Source: Rallus limicola
Lineage: Eukaryota; Chordata; Aves; Gruiformes; Rallidae
Assembly: GCA_022605955.1 (NCBI GenBank)
Contig: JAKCOZ010000003.1
Location: 40,388,761-40,452,760, forward strand
Length of the DNA stretch: 64,000 bases
Reading direction: 5' to 3'
Below the pieces are notes generated by a model that saw only the letters and a program-made list of their open reading frames with translations, made no database searches and was not told the origin of the DNA. The position numbers and the translations under genes are program-made. Of the stretch, positions 23,565 to 34,451 are shown one piece after another; the stretch's first letter is position 1; each line of letters opens with the position of its first letter.

Positions 23565-23956
23565 GTAAGTGCAGATGACACCAAGTTAGGTGGGAGCGTC
23601 CATCTGCTCAAGCGTAGGAAGGCTCTGCAGAGATCTAGACAGGCTGGATTGATGGGCTGAGGCCAATTGCATGAGGTTCAACAAAGCCAAGTTCTGGGTC
23701 CTGCACTGTGCTCATAACAACCCCAGGCAACACAGGGGGAGTGGCTGGAAAGTCAGCTGATAGAAAAGGACCTGGGGATTTTGGTTGATAGCCCGCCGAA
23801 CATGAGCCAGCAGTGTGCCCACGTGGCCAAGAAGGCCAACAGCATCCTGGTTTATATCAGGAATAGTATGTCCAGCAGGACTAGGGATGTGATTGTGCCC
23901 CTGTGCTCAGCACTGGTGAGCTGGCACTTCAAGGACTGTGTTTGGTTTTGGGCCAC
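23565..23956 (+). mobile_element. CR1 LINE internal fragment
   Basis: Begins GATGACACCAAGTTAGGTGGGAG, just after the catalytic-motif region of ORF2. It runs through AACATGAGCCAGCAGTGTGCCC and TGCCCCTGTGCTCAGCACTGGTGAG to TTTTGGGCC, where it stops. It lacks the CR1 3' end, which is unusual because CR1 copies are normally 5'- not 3'-truncated; a later deletion is likely. It lies 427 bases right of the 3' fragment at 22784-23138 but in the wrong order to be one split copy. Confidence 0.9.
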
Positions 23957-24059
23957 TCACTACATCTCTTTTAATCTCATTACATATTCTAACCAGGTAG
24001 GGTTTAAGAATTGCTGGGGCTTCTCTAATCAGCAGTCTTAATATTGCAAAATCTACCAT

Positions 24060-24690
24060 AGCAGAGGGACACCATGAGGTCCTCAACTGTGCAGGTGGAT
24101 TTTGTGAGGGCTATATAGAGCTTACTTAAATATCTAATGGGGATTATGAAGGGTTCACCCTGCTCCATAATGTCTGTACCTCCATCCCAATAAGCTACTT
24201 GGCAAGTGATAGAATGGGATGCATCTGTTGGATATGGTCTAAATTTAAGAAAAGTCTCAGACCCAAATAGGCAGTTGTTCTGTGCTCAGTTAATATTATT
24301 CCATTGCCACCATTTAGGCATACTGGCCACAAGTGTTCAGTTTCAGTTTCACCTGGATCCTTGCTGTGTTTTTCTTGGAAATCTTTCAACTGTAATAGAT
24401 CCAAGGGGATGGTTCAAGTAATATGTCATGGATGAACACCCTGAGGTCCCAAGTTTTATTGTTTTAACAACAGGTCTGTCTTTATATACTGCAAGATCTA
24501 TGGGGAAGAAGGGGTCACTAGCTTCTGACTCATTATAATCAGAATCACTCCAGATATCTCCATCCTTGTCTTCAGGGGAAATGGTTATTTTCCTAATCTG
24601 TATGATGTCAGAGGTATGTGTAAGCATTATTTCTACTTTTTCTCTCAATTTTGTATGGCTCTTTTTTTCACCTTTTCTTTCCATAACTGT
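24060..24690 (-). pseudogene. Endogenous retrovirus gag (capsid region) remnant
   Basis: On the minus strand the frame at 24349-24684 passes, via a frameshift near 24400, into one reading KDFQEKHSKDPGETETEHLW and then VCLNGGNGI. After another shift come an ITCQVAYWDGGTDIMEQGEP block around 24160-24215. This order (W-x-V-C-L-x-G-G, then AYW-x-GG) resembles the capsid region of avian endogenous retroviral Gag proteins. Several frameshifts and stops make it a pseudogene. The family is judged by pattern only; I could not run a search. Confidence 0.5.
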
Positions 24691-25872
24691 TTCTGCAGTT
24701 GTTCAGTTTTTAAAGAAAGTAACAACTCAGATATCTTCCTACTCTCTCATTCTTAGGACCTGATACCTTGAACAAGGGCTAAGATTCCACTATGTCTCTG
24801 ATGATAATTCTGTTATGCTTGCTTGAGCAGCTCTGAAACTTCTGGTACAAATAGAAGATGTAAGAAACCTTGAGCTATTGTGTAATGGAACAGAGCATAT
24901 GGCTACAGAAGGGGGAACATCAAACTGAGAGGAAAGAATGCAAGGAGCCTCAGATAAAAATGCAACTGAGGACCATATTTCACAGCCATGGTGGAAGGGT
25001 ACAGACAAACTAGCAAGAAACTGGTCAAAAACTAGATAACTGTAATAGAAAAAACAAGCCACCTGGATTAATCCACACTGCACATACTTCAAGAAGTTAA
25101 TGGACAGATGACTCCTTTCTTTTTGCCATAAGTTATGTGGCCCCTAATTGGTTCAATGGCTTCCCAATTATGTATTTTTTTTGAGTCAGTTATTCTGAGA
25201 AGTTTGGACTTAGATTCATTCCATTGTTCCATAAATAAATGGTGATATTCCTTGTCATCCTGTCAACTACACCAATTTGTCATGGATGGATTATGGAGTG
25301 AATGCACTTCACCCATTACAGAAAACTAAAAACATATTTATTTGTATGAAGTAGTTAACAAAGTCTGATGGTAAACATGTTAAATCAACAAGACTGGGTG
25401 ACAAGGTACACTTGGTTATTTACTGCATAGAGAACAGGTTCAAAAAGAGCTTAGTGATGCCGTGAAAAGCATGTGGGGCCTCTTGTAGCCTTGAGTTTTC
25501 TTGTTCTCAGAGGTAGTCCTGCTAGAGGGCTTACAATGTGCTGGTCCACACATTCCACAATACTGTTGCTGCAAAATGTGTTACTACTATCTACAAAAGT
25601 CTAGACAGTAAGTCTCTGTAAGATCAATTGCTGCATAATTTGATGTTGACACCTTCAAGACTCCAGACAGCAAGTCTCCACTAGATTCGGCCCTCTCTTC
25701 AAAAGGAAGACCCTCCCGCTGGGTCATGAGGTTCAGAATGGACCCCCTTGCATTTGACACTCCTCAGAAAGGTCATTGGATCCAAACTTTCTTCCTACTC
25801 TCTATTTCTTTTCCTGGATCCAAACTTAGTCCCAGACTTGGTCAATGGTTTGTCTGAAGGATTTGTATGTAT

Positions 25873-25904
<32 letters not shown>

Positions 25905-26445
25905 TTTATATCACTTAGCTAAGATCCTTAGTTTCACAATTCACTTAGCAAGTATCTGGTGTGATAAGGACTCCTCTCAGCCTCATCCCTGCTCAAGGGT
26001 AGATCCCCAGTGTGCAGCCCACTGCCCTGCAAGAGAGTTCAATGGGCTCTCCACTATAGGTTGTCCACTACTTACAGAGTAAGGAAACTGACTTACATTG
26101 GCATGCTCAGTTAGGCCTCAGCTGTAGAGCAACTGGGATACAGTGTTGTTATGTGCTTCCTTGGCATTCTATTCAAAACTGAATGCAGCCATCTCAAAGC
26201 CACACCTGTTCATGGCTGTGAGAAGGAAAGAGGGTAACCTACCTTCACAACAGGCACTTACCCCACAGCTGCCAGCAGCAGACATAGCCTGTCACCTGCA
26301 GTCCTGATCCAGCATCCAGTGCTGAGTCCACCACTTGCCGAACTCATGCTGGTTACCCCTGCCCACTGTTTTTCACAACACACTGTTCCCATTCCAGGGC
26401 TGGTGGTTAAGGACCCCCCCATTTGCTCCAGTTGCTGGCATTGAA
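24691..26445. other. Degraded, probably retroviral DNA with no clear gene
   Basis: This lies between two minus-strand blocks that look retroviral and is probably part of the same old provirus or of an LTR inside it. The stretch 25600-25760 has paired CAGTAAGTCTC/CAGCAAGTCTC blocks and a GC-richer segment, as LTRs often do. I could not define termini. Confidence 0.3.
25865..25904. repeat. (TATG)n(GT)n microsatellite
   Basis: Two imperfect TATG units, then about 13 GT units. Confidence 0.95.
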
Positions 26446-26780
26446 TCATAGAATCATTTAAATTGGACAAGACCTCTTAGTGAAGTCCAGCTGTAAACCC
26501 AACACTGCCAAGTCCAAATCCACCACTAACCCATGTCCTTAAGCATCACCTCTACCAGACATTTTTAAATCCCTCCAAGGGTGGTGAATTCTCCTGGGCA
26601 GCCTGTTCCAATGCTTTACAGCTCTTTCAGTGAAGATTTTTTCCCCAATCTAACCCTCTTCTGGCATAATGTGAGGCTGTTTCCTCTCATCCTATCACTT
26701 GTTACTTGGATAAAAGACTGACACCCATCTTGCTACAACCTCCTTTCAGGTTGTTGTATAGAGTGACTAAGACCATCTCC
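26446..26780 (-). mobile_element. CR1 LINE 3' fragment flanked by a 12-bp direct repeat
   Basis: Opens on the plus strand with ATCATAGAATCATTTAAATTGG and passes through CCCAACACTGCCAAGTCC and TTCTCCTGGGCAGCCTGTTCC to CTACAACCTCCTTTCAGG. This is a CR1 tail in minus orientation. CTCCAGTTGCTG occurs on both sides (26426-26437 and 26788-26799), as a target-site duplication would. The insertion seems to split the old retroviral gag. Confidence 0.9.
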
Positions 26781-26859
26781 CCACTCACTCCAGTTGCTGA
26801 TATCACAGGCTAGTAGTCAGTCCTCTCATGGCAGTCCCCCAGAAGTTGGTGCTGAGTCC

Positions 26860-27165
26860 TTGCAACACTCACATACATGGGATTGAGAGTGAGAGTAGTT
26901 AGGTCAGACTGTGGCAATCAAGTTCAGGGCTCAGTTTGCACAGTCTTACCAACTCCCCTCCAACATCCTGGACCCTCAGGTCTGTATCAGTTGGAAAGTC
27001 ACATTTTCCTTCAGTTTCTTGATAGATGCCCAGTTAGTGTGATGATGAGGTTGACTTGTCTTTATCTCCATTATGATTTCTGTCTGCTTGGTTTGTGTCT
27101 CCATATACTTTATTGCTTCCCTCTTTTCCTTATTATCCAATTTGACAAGGTCCTTGATCACAAAA
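26860..27165 (-). pseudogene. Possible upstream gag remnant of the antisense retrovirus
   Basis: The minus-strand frame 26976-27161 reads KDLVKLDNKEKREAIKYMET, then QTKQTEIIMEIKTSQ. The QTxQTExIMExxTSQ style resembles the linker between matrix and capsid in avian endogenous Gag proteins. It sits upstream, in minus sense, of the capsid-like remnant at 24060-24690. A host origin cannot be excluded. Confidence 0.35.
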
Positions 27166-28359
27166 TCTTACTGGAATAACCATTCCTACGCTCCTTATAT
27201 CCTTACCAGTTAGTGAAAATGATCAGTTTTTGTTCTTGTCACTGTTTCCCTTATAATTTGTTGTCACATTTGTGTCTTTCTGTGTTCAGATTATGGCTTC
27301 CTCCTTTTGTGTTGAGAAAGTCCTTGACCAGACACATCAAAGGAGCAAACATGCCCCTTCCACATATCTTCCCAATGAGCACATAAATTAAAAATACTAT
27401 CACAATTGTGTTACAAAGGATTATGGAACAGAATATAGCAGGAAAAAAAACCAACCCAAAATAAAACAAAGCCTTTATTTTACAGTTATACAAATTTTTT
27501 AAATCCCCATAGCTTACTTGAAATAATATTAACAATGTCAAGCATGACAATCCTGACAGAATACACATCAATACCTTAAATCACAGAAATTCTATTACAT
27601 ATGCTCAGTAGCTATAGTACTGTGCAGGAATGAAGCTCTCTGTAAACTCTTCCTTTGTTCTATCTGTATTTAGAACAAATGTGCTTTTCCCTACACAAAG
27701 TAACAGTGCTCTTATAAATAAAATAATGTGCAATTTCAGAGTTATATCCTGAAATATGTTAATCTAGATCCCCATCTCAATCCTGGACATGTATCTCCCA
27801 TGTATCTCCCAGGAAAGTTACTGTAAAGAGTGCTCAGCACTCAGCACTCTCAGTGATCAAACACTACAAAAAAAGAAGGGTACTGAACCCACACATATTT
27901 TTCTTCAAATTGCAGTCAATAAGAGAAAGATCTTATATATCTAGAGCGTGGCTCAAAGCTGTGGGAGAGAGAACTGTTCCAATGCTGAAAACTTAACAAT
28001 CAAATATATTTATCTATTATTTTTATGAAATACAAAAGACTGCCACAGAAACATTAACATGTACATTAATAAACCATTTACAATAAATTTATTTGAATGA
28101 AATCAAGTTGTCCTATGTAAAGCTGCCATTAAGATTTGGAAAAATATACACTCTCTGCTGTCTTTATGTAGGTCCCAGTTCTTATTTTTAACATATATTT
28201 AGGAAAACAGAGCTGACAACTGATATGGTCAATGTGAGAATAAATTTGAGGAACACTCAACTGGAGTGTTTCTCAGTTGTTCTTCACCAGGGAAAATACT
28301 ACTACAATACTGGGGATCTTTCTTCTTCTTGTAACATTTATTTCATATTATTTGTTGAT
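27166..28359. other. Intergenic, no gene recognised
   Basis: Contains a 106-codon hydrophobic minus-strand frame (27251-27571) with two likely membrane-spanning stretches but no recognisable family, and the hairpin at 28248-28274. Otherwise AT-rich and featureless. Confidence 0.5.
28248..28274. repeat. Inverted repeat, 11-bp arms with one wobble, 5-base loop
   Basis: GAGGAACACTC and GAGTGTTTCTC flank AACTG. Ten of eleven pairs are Watson-Crick and one is G-T. Confidence 0.8.
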
Positions 28360-28830
28360 AGTGTTAGACAGTCAAAGCGATCAAAGCGGTAATTAGAATA
28401 AGGCCTGTTTACCTGATCTGTGCTGTTGGCAGCGCAATAGGTGTGAATGTATATAAACAAAAGAAGTCATCCAAGGCAGCTATGGAGGCTTGAGCTGTTG
28501 ACTGTTGCCCAAGGAAGGACCACAAGGTGAAGTTTATTCCACTGTAAAGACCCTATAGAGCATATATACCTTTGAGGCTGTGCTCCAGGTCACCTACAGG
28601 GATAAGAGTCACACAATTAGAAGCACTCTGTTTTTTTCATGCAGTACCTGGAGTGCCTCAGTAGAAATGCACAAGGATGTCCAGGGAAATACAGAGCATG
28701 GAGGTATAAAGGAAAGGTATAAAAGGCGTCTGCCATGAGTCCACTGCTACAGCTTCTCAGCAGTGCGAGGGCTACCAACCAAGGCTATATAACCTAATAA
28801 ATGTCTAGACATGTCACACCTCATGTCACT
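28360..28830 (+). mobile_element. Possible solo LTR with TATA box and polyadenylation signal
   Basis: A TATAAAAGG box (28719-28727) is followed 60-80 bases later by AATAAA in CCTAATAAATG (28793-28802), the usual U3-R-U5 spacing. A TGGTGGTCAGAAGC stretch at 28850-28863 could be a primer-binding site. A short open frame (28801-29043) follows without a recognisable product. Termini and a second copy are not seen, so this is tentative. Confidence 0.3.
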
Positions 28831-30634
28831 CTTAGAGTAACTGATAACTGGTGGTCAGAAGCTTTGGGATCCACAGGGGCACCAATCTTATACAAGAGAA
28901 TAGAGACTCCTACTGTTTATGAAAACCTGCATGATCAAAAGACTACAACTGCTACTTGCCTCAGAGAATGGTTTAAAACTCCTCACTACATTACACGTCA
29001 TTTCAGGACAAAGCTGAGGCAGGTAAGACAGGAGATGGGTTAGTGTAGAGCGTGCTATGAGAAGAATGACTGTGGGTGACAATAAAGAGCCATGAGACCA
29101 TGGCTCATGGTGCCAGAAATGCACAGCACTGAAGGTGGAAAGCCTGCAGAAGATGAGGGTAAGGTTCAGCTTTGAAAAGGAATGGGCAAATTCTGTTGTT
29201 TTGCAAATAGGTGCTACTGTTGTGTTTTGTTTCAAACCCAGTCAGAGAAACCTTGCCCTGTATCACCCTGTATTATAATTTTTAGTAATCAGATTAAAAA
29301 TTGGACTCCATGGCTTGTGTACTGAATCAAGTTGTTGATTCAACTTCATTCACAGAGTCAAATAGGAAGCCTGCAAAAGAGGCTCAATGCGAAATTTTTC
29401 TTCATCTGCTAACTTACAAAGAAAAACTTCCACATCTGTATTCCTATTTATTTCTCATTGTTTTCAGTTACTCAATTACACAAGCGATTTTTTTATTATC
29501 GTAGGAATTAAGAGTGTCATCGTCCACACAGAAATAATCAATCCACGTATTAGAACCTTCCCCAAGGTAAAAAGAAATAAAGATTACCTGAGAGTTAATG
29601 TTTTATTTCACTTTAACTCCTTTTCTGTTGATGGCCTGACTCTAGAGAGAAGAAAATACATTCCCAGAAGATAAAACTAAACAGATGCTTCTCTGAGCTT
29701 CTGAATGTGTGAATTGTTTATCTCAACAGAAATTCTGTCAGTGTTTATGAAATATGTTTGAAAAGATCAACAGCAAGAACAGGAATATGCCCATGTTTCA
29801 TCAAGGAAAATAACTTGCCTTAAACTGCAGGTTTACAAACTGTACAAATAATATCAACAACAAATTGAACACATTTCAGTCTGTATGGTTGTTCAGTTAC
29901 TTTTGATGCCTTGGTTTTAGTGGCAGCTCTGTTAGGACCACATGCCACACCTTAGTCAAAGTAAACTGTACTGGGTAGGAGACACTGGTAAGGAAAGATT
30001 CTGATGTGTCTTAGATATGAGTGACTTTATTTTCTATTTCCCATCAGCTTTTGGTTAAAAGCTGCAAGGCAGTGGTTTAGCTACTAAAATTACAGGCCTC
30101 TCTTCATGCATGATGAAATATGTGTGACCTTAAGATGAAAAATGGGTAATAAATGGCACTTTAGTTGGTAAATGTGAGTGTTGTGCTATATATGAAGTTG
30201 CTCAAATTAGCTCAAAATTCAATAGATTCACCACACACCATTTTTGGAGGTAAAGGCTTAATGTAGAGCTGAAAACATAACAAGAAAATACCCATGTATT
30301 CTATTTCCTCTTTAGCCCAACCTGACATGAAAATGGTAGAAACATGGTGTTCTTGACTTATCCATTCCATTAGCTCTAAAACTTATATGCAAAAAGGTTT
30401 TGTATCTTAGTATATGCTGTACTGACACTCCATGCCATGCTACCCCCTGCAATTTCTCTTTTTTGAAAGAAGAGAATGAAAGAATTCTTGGTTTTATCAA
30501 TAAACAAGAAAAATAACTGAGATAATGCAGCTCTGTGTTTTTTCAGTCAATTACACAGTAGAACATTAAGCTAATATAAAAGAGGTATATTAGAGAAATT
30601 TCAGTTATAAAAGAACCATTTGATCTAAAGTTAT
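28831..30634. other. Intergenic flank downstream of ST8SIA4
   Basis: AT-rich sequence with no recognised repeat or gene. If the ST8SIA4 transcript uses a distal poly(A) site, part of this is 3' UTR. Confidence 0.5.
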
Positions 30635-31790
30635 TTTATTTTCCTTTAATTTGGTGTTTTTCTTCTCTTTGAACATGTTCCGCTATCACCTGAGTTCCCT
30701 TAGATTTTGTGCTTTACTTTCAATCAAGAATAAAAATTGTATACGTATTCAAATGTATGAAGTAATTTCTTTACTCCTGCAGATTTTTCTAAAGGATGAA
30801 ATGTTATATCCACAGTAAGTAAAGAGGCTTTGCTTTGAGAAGCATAATTCAAAAACTTAAAGAGCATAAAGTATGTTTGCTTCAGCAGCAAAGAAACATA
30901 CTAAATCTACGCTTCAGGGAAAGAGTAATGTATAAGAGTCATCTTTGGTACCAAAAATAAGGGCACCTTCTCATATGTTTTTGAATATGAACACAACAGA
31001 AAAAATTCTCTTTAAAAATGGTCAAAATGACCTTTGAGTGGTTCCATGTAGTAGGTATTGACAGTGGTAGTTTAAAAAAAGGTTGGGATGTTAAGGGTTG
31101 CGTGACAGCAGGATTCAACACAGTAACAATTGATACAGTATTTGATGTTTCCACTACCTTCTCACCCTTATGTTTTTTTTCTAAGACAATTTTGTAACAC
31201 ATTTTTAATCATTTGTAACACCCTCAAAATCCCTTGAAGGCTCCAATACTCAAAAGCAACAAAACCCAACCAATCGCAGTAAGACCAACAAAGCTGAGGT
31301 TATAGTACAAGATCAGAAATAGTCCTCTAACTGAAGGCATTTACAAATTTGTTTGATCTTATGGATTTCACTTTCTCTAATGGATTCCTTCGCAATATTT
31401 TCTGCCAAAGCCTGGTTTACTTGCTGAAGTGAATGTTCCATCGTCTGGGGATTTATGTGGGCTGTCCAACCACAGTGGCAAGTCAGAAGTAAGCAGGCTA
31501 TAATTTTCTTCTTTCATTCATAATGAATGTGTCACTGGATCCTGTAAAACTACTGAGTGTACATTCAAGATGTTTTCTTAGTGAAAGTGGCACTTACTTG
31601 AACCACTGCAGTCAAGATAGCTTAGCTATATAGCACTTTACAGGTACAATAGCAGGTTAGGTACTTCTCATAAAATTCCTTTTTCTAAGTGAGTATTGAA
31701 ACATATCCTCACTGGGATCCCATTGCCATTCCACAACATCATTATGATGAATTGTGTATTCTGTACTTCTTATTGTATTTTACATATGCT
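30635..31790 (-). other. ST8SIA4: Presumed 3' UTR of ST8SIA4 (end uncertain)
   Basis: This minus-strand sequence follows the stop codon. After the hexamer that overlaps the stop, the next canonical AATAAA on the minus strand is at 30635-30640, and a variant ATTAAA lies at 31204-31209. No CR1 or LTR is seen in it, fitting constrained transcribed sequence. Vertebrate ST8SIA4 mRNAs have long 3' UTRs, so the true end may be lower still. Confidence 0.45.
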
Positions 31791-31795
31791 TTATT
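31790..31795 (-). promoter_or_regulatory. ST8SIA4: AATAAA hexamer overlapping the ST8SIA4 stop codon
   Basis: The last codons are CAG CAA TAA followed by AGC, so the stop codon lies inside a canonical AATAAA. The next 50 bases on the minus strand are A-rich, not GU-rich, so use of this hexamer as a poly(A) signal is doubtful. Confidence 0.6.
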
Positions 31796-32073
31796 GCTGT
31801 ATGCACTTCCCTGTTGTTAATTTAAGTGCTCCTCTGTTATGTAAGACATACAACGTTTTAAACTCTAGTGGCATCCTATGAGGACTAGCATTAGAAAAGT
31901 ACCGATACTTCAGATCGTCATAATAATGATACTTGACGTGTTTTCCATGTAAATCCTTCGGGAATGGCCAAAATCCATACAGGTGAATTTCATCACAAAA
32001 TCTGGTAGCAAGTGTATACATGAGGAGACCAGTGCTGGGTCGTTTAATGTGGACCTTGTTTGTCAGCCAGTAC
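31791..32073 (-). CDS. ST8SIA4: ST8SIA4 exon 5 (residues 266-359, stop)
   Basis: This last coding exon begins after a TTTCTTTCCAG acceptor and its first G completes Gly266. It encodes the end of the polysialyltransferase domain ([10 protein letters not shown]), sialylmotif S (about 278-300, [20 protein letters not shown]), motif III (KYHYYDD near 313-319) and the VS motif H331-x4-E336. His331 is the catalytic base known from this family. Cys292 and Cys356, which pair with Cys142 and Cys156 in the mammalian enzyme, are both present. The N-glycosylation sequon NAS is at 327. The sequence ends TTGKCIQQ and stops with TAA inside an AATAAA. Histidines at 274, 308 and 311 differ from the mammalian sequence as I remember it. 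The frame above 32073 is intron and not translated. Confidence 0.97.
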
Positions 32074-32416
32074 CTGGAAAGAAATACAAAGTACATTAAG
32101 AAACTCTTATACAAATTCATGTGAAAAACCTGTAAACTTATTTTATCTATTATGTATTACTCAAATCCGGGAACAATCTCTTGCTTTAAACTTTGACCTA
32201 TTGCAATATCCAATTCACCTCATGTCAGCCCTATAATTGAATTTGAACAACTTGGGGAGTACTTCACAGATTCCTTGTCTAAATAGAAAGGAAATGGAAA
32301 TAACACACACAGTAAGAATGTGACTTTCAGAAGTAAACACAAGTGAGGCTTTAATGACTTTCCTTGTATGTAAAGTTTCCTGTTTACTTATGTCAGTCTC
32401 CAGAAAAGCAAAATCT

Positions 32417-32502
32417 TACACTAATAAAATAACACTTTTTAAAATAAAAAAAAATGATACTTTTAAAAATAAAATAAAATTATACATTTTAAAATAAAAA
32501 GG
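32417..32502. repeat. Degenerate A-rich tandem repeat
   Basis: Three imperfect units of the form ATACNTTTTAAAATAAAA, about 27-33 bases each, lie 345 bases upstream of the exon 5 acceptor in gene sense. Confidence 0.7.
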
Positions 32503-33556
32503 TTTTGTTTTGTACTCAACTGACTGAGTCACAGTAGCAGCATGTCTGGTTATGGAGTTTTCAAAGAGGCAAATGATGGATAGGTGCAGAAGGAACGTGT
32601 GAACTGGATTGCAGCATATAGCTCACATCGGTACCTTCCAAATCTGCCACCAACATTGTTTTACATTCACAAACTTCAAAAATAGAACCATTAAAATAGT
32701 GCCAGCCTCTAATTGGTAAAACACTGCTCGGGAGCCTGATTCAATGTTTAGTTTGTTACTGCTTTATAGAATTTAAAAAAAAAAAAAAAGTATTTAGAAA
32801 CTTAAACCTGGTTATTCTGCTGGTATACAGCAGTCGTGCATATTTTTGTACTGGTCAAACTGTGGAAAGAAGTGGCTGCAAGGAATGGAGGCAAGTTGTT
32901 ACATAGCATTACCACATAAATGTGAATCACTGCATTGTACCCCTATGTTATTTGCTAGTTGTAGGCTGTGAACTGTTTCTACCATAGCCTAGACAGGGGG
33001 TCAAGCGAGATAAGCCTCATCAGACCAGAGTTACCCTTCTGCTAAACAGAATTACAATAACTTTAAACCAGATTGCTTTAAAGGCATTTGGCAGAGTAGC
33101 AGTAGGGCCATCCCACTCATCACTATGAGACAGGATATCAAAAATGTATTTTTAATCGAAGCTTAAAGTATCTTAAAAGCATCAGATGCTGTGCAACATT
33201 AAAAATGACTATCCCATTGAAACTGTTTCACTCTGCCAAAATATTGGGTATAAAGATTAATGTTTTTGAATCACAGATACATATGCATGTGAAAGATAAT
33301 ATTTCTTTTTGGATTGTACAGTTTCTTTTATTAATAGCTGGAGGACTCTGCAAGTAGAAAGCAGTTCTGGGTTGAGTGATTCCTTCTCCAAAGCCAACAG
33401 AGGGGATTACTCAGAATTCTGTTTGGCTGTAATAAACAGAATGATAAAAACAATATTTAGGAAGCAAATGTAATGCAGAATGGTTACATGTACCAATGAC
33501 AAATGTATTGAATATAATTTTTTCATTGTTATCATAAACTTGAGTTTTGAGACAGA

Positions 33557-33605
33557 GGTTTCTGAGATAAGATGCTAAGTAGTTTGCTTCCTAATCTCAG
33601 AAACC
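33557..33605. repeat. Perfect inverted repeat, 12-bp arms, 25-base loop
   Basis: GGTTTCTGAGAT (33557-33568) and ATCTCAGAAACC (33594-33605) can form a stem of 12 perfect pairs in either transcribed strand. Confidence 0.9.
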
Positions 33606-34431
33606 CCAACATTTTAAAACAAGACAAGCCAAAGGAGAGACTCCAATTCTAGAAGATTTTTTTTTAAGTTAGCTTATAGAAGATTAATTGGAGAAACAAA
33701 TCTGACCACTTTGGGTGCTTCATATCACAGATACAGAAAAAAATGGATAATTAATTTTATAGAAACTTGCAGCTATCTTTTAAAAAGTTGGTACCTATCT
33801 AATCACATTCAGCCAGTCATCTCTAGCCAAACAGTAATCAAATCGGATGCATCTGTTACTACACAGCACAACTCTGTCATCCCAGCTGAATTTCAGACTT
33901 TCAGGACTGTGATGACCTGAAATTTTGAAGAGGACATGACAACCTCTTACTTTTCTGTAAGAAAAGAGTTTACGTAAATGATTAAGTATACAGTGAAGGA
34001 AGAAGATATAATAAAGATCCTCTCACAACTATAAAATATAAAAGCAAATCTTTCTATCTGCTTGTCATATTCAGATATAATGTAAAAGGCAAGTTTAACT
34101 GTTTTCTCTTAAAAATCCAAAAGATGCTCAAACTCTGGAATCAAAATATGATATTTGATGCACATACTATTAAAATTTTGCAACTTGGGATCTACTTCAA
34201 ATGAAGAAAACCCCTTGAAGCACATCTACTACTTTGAATAAAAAAAAATCCCAATGCAAGTAATGCAGATCATGAAACAGAGGCATTCATTCTGTGTTCA
34301 AGGATGAAGCTTCCTGCAGATCATTTGATCTCTACAAATCTCTGGCTCCCAGCTTTTGCTGGAATTTTTAAAGTTGGTTGTGTGCTATAAGTAGAATTTG
34401 TGACTTTGGTCCTAAAATATATGTGTCTTTC

Positions 34432-34451
34432 TTAGTTACTCAAGTAACTAA
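34432..34451. repeat. Inverted repeat, 9-bp arms, 2-base centre
   Basis: TTAGTTACT and AGTAACTAA flank CA. The arm is identical to the inner nine bases of the repeat at 15783-15809. Confidence 0.9.

Noticed and set aside
27251..27571. 106-codon hydrophobic minus-strand frame
   Set aside because: It has two membrane-like stretches but no recognisable family, AT-rich codons and no splice or conservation evidence. Hydrophobic frames are common in T-rich DNA.
28801..29043. 80-codon frame after the possible LTR as a retroviral gag start
   Set aside because: No Gag motif is visible and the LTR itself is tentative, so no gene is called.
32074..32120. Extension of exon 5 to an upstream methionine
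   Set aside because: The residues before Tyr267 are intronic; TTTCTTTCCAG at the boundary is the acceptor and the phase joins exon 4 exactly.
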